Source of the DNA: an uncultured Eisenbergiella sp.
GTDB lineage: Bacteria > Bacillota > Clostridia > Lachnospirales > Lachnospiraceae
Direction: 5' to 3'
Assembly: GCA_947626995.1 (NCBI GenBank)
Contig: CANQUI010000011.1
Span: 1-47,163, forward strand
Length of the DNA stretch: 47,163 bases
Positions 36,639-45,739 of this stretch are shown here, piece after piece. The notes under the pieces are model-generated. The model saw only the letters and a program-made list of their open reading frames with translations. It made no database searches and was not told where the DNA came from. Each line of letters begins with the position of its first letter. Position 1 is the stretch's first letter. Made by a program: the position numbers and the translations under genes.

Positions 36639-37481
36639 ATGAAAAGAAGGATCGAATTGAAGAAAGAAAAGGGGAGCGTCTGGGTGACGGATGAAGCGCA
36701 GACGGCGCAGCGCCTGCGGGATATGGGGGAGTGCGTCCTTTTTTTACTGGTCGAAGGGAATCCGGATTCTGCGCCCTACGGGATTGACTGGTGCGCCCAG
36801 GTGCCCCGGGAGGCGCTGGAATCGACGGGGGACCGTTTGGAGAAATGGCTTGCTCCGGACTTTCTGGAGAAGGTCTGGCGGCGGCATGTCGGGCTGCCGT
36901 GGCGGATCCTGGACACGGAAAGACTCTGTCTGCGGGAAATGACCCCGGAGGATACGGACAGCGTCTTCGCATTGTACCGCGATCCGTCCATCGCGCGCGA
37001 GATGGAAAATCTTCCCCAAAATAAAGCGCTGCTGCGGGAAAAAATAAAAGCCGACATGCAATACATGTACGGCTTTTTCGGGTTCGGGATCTGGATTGTG
37101 GAGCGAAAAGAGGAGCGTGAAAAAACGGTGGCAGGCCTGGCGGGATTGCAGGTCCGGGAAGGGGAGGAGGAACCGGAGCTGGGCTTTTGCATTGCCCGGA
37201 CGCATCGCAAAAAGGGATATGCAAAGGAAGCGTGCCGGGCAGTGCTGCATTACGGGTTCACAGAACTGGAGCTGCCGGCGGTCCGGGCTGTGATCCGGCG
37301 GGAAAATGTGGTATCGCTGCGGTTGTGTCGGGAGCTTGGATTTACAAAGCAGCCGGAGCAGACCGATCCGTGTCTTTTTTCCCTGCGCCTTTCTTCCGAT
37401 CAGTTTTGGGCAGCGGCGTTGGCCTTTTCCTCAAATTCCCCGACAGCCTGCGGGATATCCCCGCCCGCTCCGATTTGCTGA
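36639..37481 (+). CDS. GNAT acetyltransferase with an antisense read-through tail
   Basis: The 280-residue product has an N-terminal extra domain (about 1-85) and a GNAT domain from about 95 (RLCLREMTPEDTDSVFALY) to about 245. This includes the acetyl-CoA loop with RTHRKKGYAKEACRAVLHYGF and the end SLRLCRELGFTK. The last 25-30 residues (from about DQFW on) come from sequence that is the antisense of the final codons of the neighbouring binding-protein gene. They look like an accidental extension after loss of the natural stop. ATG 36639 is preferred; upstream in-frame codons overlap the cyclophilin gene. The ribosome site is weak (AAAGGAAAA). Confidence 0.75.
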   Translation: MKRRIELKKEKGSVWVTDEAQTAQRLRDMGECVLFLLVEGNPDSAPYGIDWCAQVPREALESTGDRLEKWLAPDFLEKVWRRHVGLPWRILDTERLCLREMTPEDTDSVFALYRDPSIAREMENLPQNKALLREKIKADMQYMYGFFGFGIWIVERKEEREKTVAGLAGLQVREGEEEPELGFCIARTHRKKGYAKEACRAVLHYGFTELELPAVRAVIRRENVVSLRLCRELGFTKQPEQTDPCLFSLRLSSDQFWAAALAFSSNSPTACGISPPAPIC

Positions 37482-38713
37482 AGCATGTTCCACCAGGCGG
37501 TACGGGCGTCGGCCCAGCCGGGGGTGACCTGATAGTAATCGCCCAGATATTGCTGGAAAATGCTGTATTCCTGCATCAACTGATCATTCTCATACATCTG
37601 CGGCACGTCGCGTACCGGCCAGAAGGTAGAAGCCAGGACGGCGCGGGTGTAGTCGCTTTCGTTTTCGGTCATAAAACGGATGAAGGTTTTGGCCGCTTCA
37701 ATCCGGGCTTCATCCTTGTTGTCAAAGATTCCGAATCCCCAGATACCGCCCTGCAGATTGACCTGGCCGTCATTGGTGGGGAAGGCCATGGGAAAGATAT
37801 CAAAGTCCAGGTTGGGGTTGCTGATGGTCTGATTGATTTCCGTAAATACATTCCAGCAAAAAGCCATGGCAAGCTCCTTGTTGCAGAATTTGGTCAGCTC
37901 ATCCGCGCCCACCAGCGTTGGATCAAAAACAATGCCGTCCGTTTCGGATAACAGCGTAAGCGCCTGGATATTTTCCGGGCTGTTTAAGGTATAACGGGTA
38001 TGCTCCGGATCGGTGAAGGTTCCGCTGTAGAGATTGGTTACAAGGGCGCGGGTCCCCTGATCCCCGCCCTGTCCGCCGCAGTAGACGGCGGCGACATTTT
38101 CTACGCCATAGGCGCGAAGCGCGGCCACGGCGTTGATAAAATCATCGGTGGACCAGGTATGCGTTTCTTCATCAATGTACTGCCAGGCGCCCGCGGCTTC
38201 AAACAGGTCCCGGTTGACAGCCATACAGTGCGTCGTCATACAAAGCGGGTAGACATAATATTTTCCCGCGCTGTTTTGACAGGCTTCCCGTACGGTGGGA
38301 TAAATCTCTTCGGCGCCGGGGGACTCCCACAGATCGCGCAGATCTACCATAAGATCGCGGGCGCCCCAGTTGGCGACCAGCCGCTCGGGCCCCTCCAGGA
38401 CCAGATCCGGAAGCGTCCCGTTTTGGATCGCCTCTTCCATCTCGCTGTCACCCGTTTCATAGGTAAGGGCTTTTACGGAAATCCGAATGTTGGGATATTC
38501 CCGGTGGAAAGAGGCAAGAAGAGAGGAAAGCGTGCCGCTGTTTCCCCATCCGCCTACGGGATAGGTCCAGAGGGTAAGTTCCACCTCCTCCGGTTCGGCA
38601 GAGCTTTGCGCAGTATCGTTTTCGGCGGATGGGGCCGATTCGGACGACCCGCCGCAGGCGGAGGCTGTCAGAGACAGCGCAAGAGCCAGCGTAAGAGCAA
38701 GCAGTTTTTTCAT
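37400..38713 (-). CDS. Sugar-type substrate-binding lipoprotein coupled to a sensor kinase
   Basis: The 437-residue product has a lipoprotein signal with lipobox TASAC (Cys20), a Ser/Glu-rich tether, and a family 1 solute-binding fold beginning [17 protein letters not shown] and containing [13 protein letters not shown]. It resembles binding proteins for oligosaccharides. No permease or ATPase gene is next to it. Its ATG overlaps the stop codon of the upstream hybrid kinase (ATGA at 38713-38710), and GGAGGATC lies inside that kinase gene. Such coupling suggests it presents a ligand to the kinase sensor domain rather than feeding a transporter. Confidence 0.88.
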   Translation of the reverse strand: MKKLLALTLALALSLTASACGGSSESAPSAENDTAQSSAEPEEVELTLWTYPVGGWGNSGTLSSLLASFHREYPNIRISVKALTYETGDSEMEEAIQNGTLPDLVLEGPERLVANWGARDLMVDLRDLWESPGAEEIYPTVREACQNSAGKYYVYPLCMTTHCMAVNRDLFEAAGAWQYIDEETHTWSTDDFINAVAALRAYGVENVAAVYCGGQGGDQGTRALVTNLYSGTFTDPEHTRYTLNSPENIQALTLLSETDGIVFDPTLVGADELTKFCNKELAMAFCWNVFTEINQTISNPNLDFDIFPMAFPTNDGQVNLQGGIWGFGIFDNKDEARIEAAKTFIRFMTENESDYTRAVLASTFWPVRDVPQMYENDQLMQEYSIFQQYLGDYYQVTPGWADARTAWWNMLQQIGAGGDIPQAVGEFEEKANAAAQN

Positions 38714-41280
38714 TTCTGATCCTCCTTGAGGTGATTTGTATCGGTATATTTTTCCAAAATGCGGACAAGCTCCTGCATATCCACCGGTTTGGCAATATGG
38801 GCGTTCATGCCGCTGTCCAGACAGTGTTGGACATCGTCGGAGAACGCGTCCGCGCTCATGGCAATGATGGGAATCGTTCCGGCATCCGGCCGGTCCATGG
38901 CACGGATGGCCTCCGTCGCTTCATATCCTGTCATCACGGGCATGCGGATATCCATCAGGATCGCCTGATACTGTCCGATGGAAGAATTTCGGAACAAATC
39001 CGCGCAGATCTTGCCGTTTTCGGCCCGTTCCACGATCAGGCCCAGTTCGGACAGCAGTTCTTCCGCGATTTCCCAGTTCAGATCGTTATCCTCCGCTAAA
39101 AGGAGCCGTTTTCCCACCAGCGCAGTCGCCGATGCGCTGATCGGCGATTCCGCCTGCTCTTCCTGACCGCAGAACTCTTTCAGACCGTAGTACAGAGTGG
39201 AACGAAACAGCGGCCGGGCGATAATACCGGAAATTCCGGCGGCGGTTTCGTTTTCGTCCGGTTCGTTTCGGTCGGCGCCGGTAAGGAGAATCAGGGTACA
39301 GGACGGGCCGCAGAGTTCACGGATGGTCCGGGCGGTCTGCAGGGTGTCCTCGCCCAGCAGCTTGCGATCCAGAAGGACGGCGCGATAATCCTTTCCCGAA
39401 AGGTGGCGCTGGCGCACAAGATGGAGAGCCGTTTCGGCGTCCAGAGCAGATTCGGGATGGCAGCCCATGGATCGTAAGGACGATTCCATGCTTTCGCAGA
39501 GCCGTTTATCGGGATCCGCCAACAGGATGTCCCAGTGGGGGAGCGTCATTTCCGTTTCCGGAATCGCAGCCTTTTCCAGATCCAGCGTCACGTGAAATTC
39601 CGTGCCGCGGTTTGGTTCGCTTTCTACCTCTATGGTTCCCTGCATCGCGTCGATGATATATTTGGTGATCGCCATACCCAGGCCGGAGCCCTCGGTTTTT
39701 TGCACCCGACGGTTATCCTCCCGGGAGAAGGAGTCGAATATCGTTTCTTTAAATTCCGCCGTCATGCCGATGCCGGTATCCTTTACCAGCAGATGGATCC
39801 GCACCAGGTCGCTTCCCTTTGGCGACGGCTCTTCATAACAGGTCAGGGTAATACTCCCGCCCTCCGGCGTGAATTTTACCGCGTTGCCCAGAAGGTTCAA
39901 AAGAATCTGATTCATCCGGACGCTGTCGCAGATCACATGCTCCTGCAGGCTGTTGTAGAGATATACGTCAAACTGCTGTCCCTTTGCATTGATCTGCGGT
40001 TGAATAATGTTGGAAATCCCCTGAAGGATCTCCTGCAGGGATACGGGTTCCGGATGTAAGGTCAGCTTGCCGTTTTCAATCTTGGACATATCCAGAATAT
40101 CATTGATCAGGCCCAACAGATGACGGCTGGACAGATCAATCTTTTTCAGACAGTTCTGAACCTGCACGGGATTGTCCAGGTTGGCGCTGGCAATCGCCGT
40201 CATGCCCACAATGCCGTTCATGGGCGTACGGATATCATGGCTCATGTTGGACAGAAACTCGCTCTTTGCCCGATTGGCCTTCTCCGCGGCGCAGCGCGCC
40301 TCTTCAAGGGCATGAATCTGCTTCTGGCTCAGCCGGTAATACCAGGAAAATACCACAAGCAGCGCCGCCAGAATCAGCCCGCAGCTGAGCATACCGGATA
40401 TGCCCCAGTCCCGTCCCAGGGCGTTTACCGTCTGATCCAGACGGCCGTAGGGCATGAACAGGAGCAGGTACCATTCGGAAGAAGGCAGAGGCGTTCCGTA
40501 CAGGTGCCGCCGCTCGCCTTCGATGGTGAATTCGCTGGTGTAATTCTGCCCGGATCGCATTGCCTTTTCCAGTTCGGTCAGGTACTGTTCCCCGCTCATT
40601 TGTCCCGCATTGTCATATCGGTCGCGCACCCGCTGGAAATAGCTTTCGTCGGTGATGTCGCTGTCGCGGATAATGAAATCGCCGTTCCGGTCGATGATAA
40701 AGTAATAGATCATGGTGTCGTCCAGACCAAGGGACAACGTGTCGCTGATGTAAGAAAGCGGAAGGGCGGCAACCAGCGCAATGCTGGTGTCCTGTCCCAT
40801 GGGATAGGCGGAGGGGATTCCCATCAGGACCAGCCTGGCCCCGGATTCATCCCGGCCGGTGGTCATTTTTTCCTCTCCGTCCAGAAGAGACTGGAAGAAG
40901 ACATCCGGATCGTCCGCCTCGATCTGCGCTCCATAGAGCATCTCAAACGTTCCGTCCCGGGCGTACAGGGCAAGATGATCAAAGCCGCGGACCCGGGCGT
41001 TATAGCTTAAGGCAACCCGGAAGGAATCCTGGTCCATAACGCCGTCGGGCGGCACGGATTCCACCAGAGTGTTTACTTGTGTAAGCCGCAGCTCAATGGC
41101 GGTTCCAAAGTGCGTGGCGGTCTGTTCGCTGATGCCGGCCATGTAGATGGCGCCAAGTTCTCCGATTGCTTCCGCATTTCTGGCGCTCATCCGAAACGTC
41201 AGATAGGAAAAATCGAGTACGCATAAAATCGAAATGCAGATGATGCTGCCAATCAAAAAACGGGTCGTCTTCTCTTTCAT
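38710..41280 (-). CDS. Hybrid sensor histidine kinase with two receiver domains
   Basis: The 856-residue product has two membrane helices (about 7-30 and 301-323) flanking an extracellular sensor domain that resembles a double Cache fold. A HisKA domain with [13 protein letters not shown] follows, the phospho-accepting histidine being about His348. The HATPase has [20 protein letters not shown] and GSGLGMAI. Two receiver domains come next, one near 595-715 (AVLLDRKL) and one near 735-850 ([21 protein letters not shown], with the lysine in AKPVD). No DNA-binding output is present, so the signal must leave by phosphotransfer or contact. ATG 41280 follows GGAGGACG; an in-frame extension to 41346 would overlap that site. 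Confidence 0.9.
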   Translation of the reverse strand: MKEKTTRFLIGSIICISILCVLDFSYLTFRMSARNAEAIGELGAIYMAGISEQTATHFGTAIELRLTQVNTLVESVPPDGVMDQDSFRVALSYNARVRGFDHLALYARDGTFEMLYGAQIEADDPDVFFQSLLDGEEKMTTGRDESGARLVLMGIPSAYPMGQDTSIALVAALPLSYISDTLSLGLDDTMIYYFIIDRNGDFIIRDSDITDESYFQRVRDRYDNAGQMSGEQYLTELEKAMRSGQNYTSEFTIEGERRHLYGTPLPSSEWYLLLFMPYGRLDQTVNALGRDWGISGMLSCGLILAALLVVFSWYYRLSQKQIHALEEARCAAEKANRAKSEFLSNMSHDIRTPMNGIVGMTAIASANLDNPVQVQNCLKKIDLSSRHLLGLINDILDMSKIENGKLTLHPEPVSLQEILQGISNIIQPQINAKGQQFDVYLYNSLQEHVICDSVRMNQILLNLLGNAVKFTPEGGSITLTCYEEPSPKGSDLVRIHLLVKDTGIGMTAEFKETIFDSFSREDNRRVQKTEGSGLGMAITKYIIDAMQGTIEVESEPNRGTEFHVTLDLEKAAIPETEMTLPHWDILLADPDKRLCESMESSLRSMGCHPESALDAETALHLVRQRHLSGKDYRAVLLDRKLLGEDTLQTARTIRELCGPSCTLILLTGADRNEPDENETAAGISGIIARPLFRSTLYYGLKEFCGQEEQAESPISASATALVGKRLLLAEDNDLNWEIAEELLSELGLIVERAENGKICADLFRNSSIGQYQAILMDIRMPVMTGYEATEAIRAMDRPDAGTIPIIAMSADAFSDDVQHCLDSGMNAHIAKPVDMQELVRILEKYTDTNHLKEDQK

Positions 41281-41361
41281 GGATCCGTCCTCCTTCTGCA
41301 GCTGCGCCTCCGTTTGCAGACAACGGAATTGGCCGGAGCCGCACATACTTTCAGCAGATAT

Positions 41362-41390
41362 ACTATAGCATAATCGGGCTTAAAAGTAAA
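41362..41390 (-). promoter_or_regulatory. Promoter of the kinase / binding-protein operon
   Basis: On the minus strand TTTACT (41390-41385), a 17-base spacer and TATAGT (41367-41362). Confidence 0.7.
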
Positions 41391-41476
41391 CTGCCCGGCA
41401 AAAAGGCGCGGCGCTTGCAAATATCGGACGATTTGATATAATAAGGACTGAGAATCGGGATTTTTCCCGGATTTTG

Positions 41477-41506
41477 TTTACAGAACCGCCGAAACTATTA
41501 TATAAT
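41477..41506 (+). promoter_or_regulatory. Promoter of the bactofilin / carboxypeptidase operon
   Basis: TTTACA at 41477-41482, an 18-base spacer and a perfect TATAAT at 41501-41506. It is divergent from the kinase promoter. Confidence 0.7.
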
Positions 41507-41571
41507 AGGAACGGCGTAAGTCCTCCGAAACAGAGGGGGATCTCACATAAGAAAAGGATCAGGTAGGAACA

Positions 41572-42159
41572 ATGGCCAAACGAATGGAAAATAATTTTAA
41601 GAGAGCTGTGAATGAACTTCTGAGTCCGGGGATCCGTGAGGTGGAAGTGCAAAACACCGTGCCCGAACCGGAGCCTGTGCCCGAGGAAACGCCGGATGTG
41701 TCCTTTGAGGTGCCGCTTCAGAGCGAGCTGCCCATCGCGCCGCCCCGCCGGGAAGAGGCTTTGATTCCTTCGGAAATGGTGGTCACCGGAAATGTGGCTT
41801 CCAAGTCCGATATGAAGATCTTCGGCAGCATTATGGGAGATCTGGAGTGCGAGGGGAACGTGGAACTTTACGGAAGGGTTCAGGGCAACGTATCGGCTGT
41901 GAATCTCATGATCCAGAGAGGCGGACTGCACGGAGACGCAGTGGTGCGGGAGAATCTTGTGATTGAGGACGAGTCCGTCGTGGTTGGGAATCTGACGGCC
42001 GGAAGTATTCATTCCAACGCCAGGACCGAGGGCCATATGCAGGCCACAGGCCTTGTAAAGCTTCGGGAAAAAGCCTATGTGCACGGGAATATTGATGCCG
42101 GGGATCTGGCTGTGGAGTGCGGGGCGAAGATCAAAGGGATGGTAAATATCAGTGAATAA
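41572..42159 (+). CDS. Bactofilin family cytoskeletal protein
   Basis: The 195-residue product has a Pro/Glu-rich N-terminal tail (about 1-65) and a bactofilin right-handed beta-helix from about 68 (VVTGNVASKSDMKIFGSIMGDLECEGNVELYG), with the repeated G-N/D-V steps of each turn. It ends AKIKGMVNISE. Bactofilins polymerise without nucleotide and position wall enzymes. The next gene encodes a peptidoglycan carboxypeptidase and its GTG start overlaps the stop here, which supports such a role. The start ATG follows GTAGGAAC, a modest site. Confidence 0.9.
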   Translation: MAKRMENNFKRAVNELLSPGIREVEVQNTVPEPEPVPEETPDVSFEVPLQSELPIAPPRREEALIPSEMVVTGNVASKSDMKIFGSIMGDLECEGNVELYGRVQGNVSAVNLMIQRGGLHGDAVVRENLVIEDESVVVGNLTAGSIHSNARTEGHMQATGLVKLREKAYVHGNIDAGDLAVECGAKIKGMVNISE

Positions 42160-43042
42160 GCAGGAAAAGGGTGACAATGCCTATTTTGGCAGCGTCCGCT
42201 TTTTCAAGCATCTGATCATAACCCTGGTCGTACTTGCCGTTCTGATCCCGGTGTGCATCGCGGTTGTGCTGGCGGGAAGGACCGTCAAGCTGAAACAGGA
42301 AACGCAGATCGGCCAGGAGCAGAACAAAAGACTGGAGGAAGAACAGAAGCAGCTCAAAGAAGAACTTTCATCCCTGTCTGCAGAGCTTGACCGGATGCAG
42401 GACGCCGCTGTTGCAGAGACGGAGACCGAGGATATCACAGCGGAGCATATCGTGGAAAATACAGAAGACTGGGAGCTTTTGCTGGTCAACGAGCTGCATC
42501 CGCTGGATTCGCATTTTCATGTGGAGCTGGCCGGGATCGGAAGAGGGCAGGAAGTGGATATCCGCATCCAGAAGGATCTGGAGCGTATGCTTCAGGATAT
42601 GGAAGAGGAGGGGATGCACCCCATTGTCTGCTCCTCTTATCGGGACCTGGAAAAACAGACGGCGCTGTTTGAGGAATACATAAGCGAGAAGGTGTCGGAC
42701 GGATGGACGTATAAAGATGCGTTTTACAAGGCCAAAACCAGAGTGGCCGTTCCGGGAACCAGCGAGCACCATACCGGCCTGGCGGTGGATATCGTAGGGG
42801 TGGATTATCAGAGCCTGGATGCCGGACAGGCCGATACGAAAGAGGCCAAATGGCTGGCGGAAAACTGCGCGGATTATGGGTTTATTCTGCGTTATCCCAA
42901 AGGAAAGCAGGCAAAGACAGGGATTGAATATGAATCCTGGCACTTTCGCTACGTAGGTGTTGAGGCCGCCACTTATATCATGAAAAACGGGATCGTATTG
43001 GAAGAATTTTTGGAAAGCGCCGGCGTTTCCGACGCAAATTAA
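42152..43042 (+). CDS. VanY-like D-alanyl-D-alanine carboxypeptidase
   Basis: The 296-residue product starts at GTG 42152 inside the end of the bactofilin gene. It has one membrane helix (about 20-45), a coiled coil (about 45-85), and a VanY (peptidase M15B) domain. Zinc site residues are in GTSEHHTGLAVDI (the SxHxxGxAxD motif) and YESWHFRYVG. It would trim the terminal D-Ala of peptidoglycan pentapeptides outside the membrane. It may be recruited by the bactofilin encoded before it. A bidirectional terminator follows the stop. Confidence 0.9.
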   Translation: MNKQEKGDNAYFGSVRFFKHLIITLVVLAVLIPVCIAVVLAGRTVKLKQETQIGQEQNKRLEEEQKQLKEELSSLSAELDRMQDAAVAETETEDITAEHIVENTEDWELLLVNELHPLDSHFHVELAGIGRGQEVDIRIQKDLERMLQDMEEEGMHPIVCSSYRDLEKQTALFEEYISEKVSDGWTYKDAFYKAKTRVAVPGTSEHHTGLAVDIVGVDYQSLDAGQADTKEAKWLAENCADYGFILRYPKGKQAKTGIEYESWHFRYVGVEAATYIMKNGIVLEEFLESAGVSDAN

Positions 43043-43043
43043 A

Positions 43044-43104
43044 AACGGAGCGTTTTCCGGTTATGCCATCATCAGACGGCATGAGCGGTAAGCGCCCCGT
43101 TTCT
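43044..43104. terminator. Bidirectional terminator between convergent genes
   Basis: AAACGGAGCG pairs with CGCCCCGTTT, with an inner GCCATC/GACGGC pairing near the middle. Short T-runs lie on both strands. It separates the carboxypeptidase gene from the amino-acid transporter genes. Confidence 0.7.
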
Positions 43105-43136
43105 TTATTGTCATGCCAAAAGCCCGGAAAGTGCCG

Positions 43137-43859
43137 TCACAGCACTTTGGACAGAAACTCCTGCAGCCGGGGATCCTTTGGATCGCTGAAAAAGGCCTCC
43201 GGTTCGTTTTCTTCCCGGACGACGCCGTCGTCCATGAACAGTACGCGGTTGGCGACTTCTCTGGCAAACCCCATCTCATGCGTTACCACCACCATCGTCA
43301 TGCCGTCCTTTGCCAGTTCGCGCATCAGGGACAGGACCTCGCCTACCATTTCCGGATCCAGCGCGGAGGTGGGTTCGTCAAAGAGCATGACATCCGGATC
43401 CATCGCCAGCGCGCGGGCGATGGCGATCCGCTGTTTCTGGCCGCCGGAAAGCTGTCCGGGAAATGCGTCCGCTTTTTCCGAAAGGCCGATGCGCTTTAGC
43501 AGCTGCATGGCCCGTTCATCGGCCGCTTCCTTTGAAAGCTTTTTGAGTTTGACGGGCGCCAGCGTAATGTTTTCCCGGACAGAAAGATGCGGGAACAGGT
43601 TGAACTGCTGGAAAACCATTCCCATTTTCCGGCGCATCTGATTGATATCGTTGCGGCGGTCCGTGATATTGACCCCTTCGAACCAGATCTCTCCGCCGGT
43701 GGGCTCTTCCAGAAGATTCAGGCAGCGCAGGAAGGTGGATTTTCCGGAACCGGAAGGACCGATCACCACTACTTTTTCTCCCTGTCGGATATGCTGGTCG
43801 ATTCCCTTTAATACTTCATGTTTCCCAAAGGATTTTCTCAGTTGTTTAGTGACGATCAC
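43137..43859 (-). CDS. Polar amino-acid ABC transporter ATPase
   Basis: The 240-residue product has Walker A (GPSGSGKST), the Q-loop in [11 protein letters not shown], the ABC signature [14 protein letters not shown], Walker B with [14 protein letters not shown], and the His switch in VTHEM. These are the full set for a GlnQ/ArtP-type ATPase. GTG 43859 is the start, overlapping the permease stop by 14 bases. With the next two genes it forms a complete importer for a polar amino acid, but the substrate cannot be read from sequence. Confidence 0.95.
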   Translation of the reverse strand: MIVTKQLRKSFGKHEVLKGIDQHIRQGEKVVVIGPSGSGKSTFLRCLNLLEEPTGGEIWFEGVNITDRRNDINQMRRKMGMVFQQFNLFPHLSVRENITLAPVKLKKLSKEAADERAMQLLKRIGLSEKADAFPGQLSGGQKQRIAIARALAMDPDVMLFDEPTSALDPEMVGEVLSLMRELAKDGMTMVVVTHEMGFAREVANRVLFMDDGVVREENEPEAFFSDPKDPRLQEFLSKVL

Positions 43860-44565
43860 CTTTTGCCAGCCTCCTCTCGAAAAAGCGCAGCAGTCTGCTC
43901 AGCGCTACCACGATCACCAGATATATGGCGGCCGCGATCAATAACGGCGGGATCAGATCCCAGGTCCTTGATCCGATGTACTGCGCGTTTTTGGTCAGGT
44001 CGTTTACCGCAATTACGCTGGCTACGGACGTCTCCTTTACCAGTACGATAAATTCATTTCCCAGAGCCGGAAGAATATTTTTAATGGCCTGAGGAAGGAC
44101 GATATACCACATGGTCTTAAGCCAGTTAAAGCCAAGAGACCGTCCCGCCTCCATCTGTCCGGAATCCACCGCGTTGATGCCGGCCCGCACGATTTCCGCC
44201 ACATAGGCGCCGGAATTGATTCCAAAACATACGGTACCCACCAGAATGGGGTTGGTATTGCGGGAAGTAAAGATCAGATTATAGATGATCAGAAGCTGTA
44301 CCATCAAAGGAGTGCCGCGGATCACGGTGATATACAGATCGCACAGTTTGCCCGGTATGCGTATGGCAGGCGATTTGCTATGCGCAGCGCAGACTTTGAT
44401 TACGGCTACCACAACGCCGATGACGACGCCAAGCAGTACGGCGAACAGGGAGATGATCAGCGTGACCTTCAGACCGTTGACATAGGCCATATAGCGCCGT
44501 TCCGGCACGATCGCATTGTAAAAGGCTTCATAGATTCCCAACAGCTTTTCCGATATTATGTTCAT
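43846..44565 (-). CDS. Polar amino-acid ABC transporter permease
   Basis: The 239-residue product has about five helices and the HisM/GlnP-type signature [25 protein letters not shown] (the EAA-like loop). ATG 44565 has GGAGGTACGAC directly upstream. An in-frame upstream stretch to 44661 would overlap the hairpin and is not used. It forms a homodimer or pairs with itself in this class. The binding protein gene lies 110 bases upstream, separated by a hairpin. Confidence 0.93.
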   Translation of the reverse strand: MNIISEKLLGIYEAFYNAIVPERRYMAYVNGLKVTLIISLFAVLLGVVIGVVVAVIKVCAAHSKSPAIRIPGKLCDLYITVIRGTPLMVQLLIIYNLIFTSRNTNPILVGTVCFGINSGAYVAEIVRAGINAVDSGQMEAGRSLGFNWLKTMWYIVLPQAIKNILPALGNEFIVLVKETSVASVIAVNDLTKNAQYIGSRTWDLIPPLLIAAAIYLVIVVALSRLLRFFERRLAKGDRH

Positions 44566-44624
44566 GTCGTACCTCCATCCGGTAACGGACGCTGTGATAA
44601 GCGGGGCGTCTGTCGTTATGAAAA

Positions 44625-44656
44625 GGACTCCGCCAAAGCTGCGCCCGGCGGAGTCC
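44625..44656 (-). other. Intercistronic hairpin after the amino-acid binding protein gene
   Basis: GGACTCCGCC (44625-44634) pairs perfectly with GGCGGAGTCC (44647-44656), with no T-run. As with the hairpin at 8879 after the sugar-binding gene, it probably limits expression of the downstream permease and ATPase. Confidence 0.75.
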
Positions 44657-44675
44657 GGCATGTAAGAGATCCGTG

Positions 44676-45506
44676 TTATTCGGCGGCGGTGGAATGAGCC
44701 GCGATGAAGGCGTCAATAGAGCCGTCTTCTTTCAGCTTGGCCAGTACGGCGTTAATCTTTTCCAGAAGCTCGGTATTGCCCTTCTGAACCGCAATGGCGT
44801 ACTGATCGACGAACAGAGGCTCGCCTTCCACAATGGCAAGCTTGCCCTCGGAGGTGGCAACCATTTCCTGTGCGGGGATCTCATCCATCACGATGCAGTC
44901 GATCTTATCGTTTTCCAGATCGGAAGCCGCCTGGGTAAAGGTGGTGTAGCGTACGATTTCCGCCTGCGACACGTTGTCGGTGTTGGAAACCCAAAGATCG
45001 GCGATATTGCCCTGCTGTACGCCGATGCGCTTGTCCGTGAGGGCATCCGCCGTGGATTCCGTTACGGCCTGACTGGAAGCGTTCACCACGATCACTTCGG
45101 TAGAATCCACATAGTTATCGGAAAAATCCATGACCTTTTCGCGCTCGGGATCCACGGAAACGCCGGCGGCGACCATGTCAACCTTACCCTGCTGTACTGC
45201 GATCAGCGCGCCGTCAAAAGACATGTTCTGAATCTCCAGTTCAAGACCCAGCTCATCGGCGATGGCCTTGGCGATATCCATATCCACGCCAACGATCTGA
45301 TCGCCCTGCAGATACTCGTAGGGAGCGAATCCAGCCTCGGTCCCCACGATCAGCTTGCCGTCAGAGGTAACGCTGTCCTGGGTTTCGCCTGCAGCGACGG
45401 TTTCTTCCGCAGTGGGAGTCGTTTCGCTTTCCGAAGCACCCGAACAGGCGGTCACGGAAAGTACGGTCATACCTGCCAAAAGCAGGGCTGCAATACACTT
45501 TTTCAT
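44676..45506 (-). CDS. Polar amino-acid ABC transporter binding lipoprotein
   Basis: The 276-residue product has a lipoprotein signal (lipobox SVTAC, Cys21) and a Thr/Glu-rich tether. A family 3 solute-binding fold follows: LIVGTEAGFAPYEYLQGDQIVGVDMDIAKAIADELG, with the key GVSVDPEREKVMDFSDNYV and IGVQQGNIADL segments. It binds a polar amino acid outside the membrane and hands it to the permease encoded next. The start has GGAGGAGAAA. It is the first gene of the minus-strand transport operon. Confidence 0.94.
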   Translation of the reverse strand: MKKCIAALLLAGMTVLSVTACSGASESETTPTAEETVAAGETQDSVTSDGKLIVGTEAGFAPYEYLQGDQIVGVDMDIAKAIADELGLELEIQNMSFDGALIAVQQGKVDMVAAGVSVDPEREKVMDFSDNYVDSTEVIVVNASSQAVTESTADALTDKRIGVQQGNIADLWVSNTDNVSQAEIVRYTTFTQAASDLENDKIDCIVMDEIPAQEMVATSEGKLAIVEGEPLFVDQYAIAVQKGNTELLEKINAVLAKLKEDGSIDAFIAAHSTAAE

Positions 45507-45547
45507 AATTTTCTCCTCCTAAAAAACCTTTTTCATGTTTCTTCAAC

Positions 45548-45575
45548 ATTTTAACACTATTTTGATAAAAAGCAA
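45548..45575 (-). promoter_or_regulatory. Promoter of the amino-acid transporter operon
   Basis: On the minus strand TTGCTT (45575-45570), a 16-base spacer and TAAAAT (45553-45548). Confidence 0.55.
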
Positions 45576-45628
45576 GCTTCTCTGCCAATTTCGCGGCGAA
45601 ACGGGAAAAAATTTGTTTAAAATGACCT

Positions 45629-45657
45629 TTGACAGGAGGAAAAAATCTTCGTATGAT
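45629..45657 (+). promoter_or_regulatory. Promoter of the MATE gene
   Basis: A perfect TTGACA at 45629-45634, a 17-base spacer and TATGAT at 45652-45657. Transcription should start near 45664, one or two bases before the hairpin. Confidence 0.8.
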
Positions 45658-45665
45658 AAAGAGCG

Positions 45666-45720
45666 ACGTGCGGCACTCAATGCGTAAGACCAGTTGAGCG
45701 CCGCGCGTTATTTTTATTTT
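45666..45720 (+). terminator. Terminator-like hairpin at the start of the MATE transcript
   Basis: ACGTGCGGCACTCAA (45666-45680) pairs with TTGAGCGCCGCGCGT (45694-45708), with one mismatch and a G-U pair. TTATTTTTATTTTT follows. Because it sits at the very 5' end of the transcript it could be an attenuator, a 5' stability element, or an operator palindrome. The MATE ribosome site AAGAAGGATGG lies just downstream. Confidence 0.6.
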
Positions 45721-45739
45721 TAAGAAGGATGGAAAGAAA

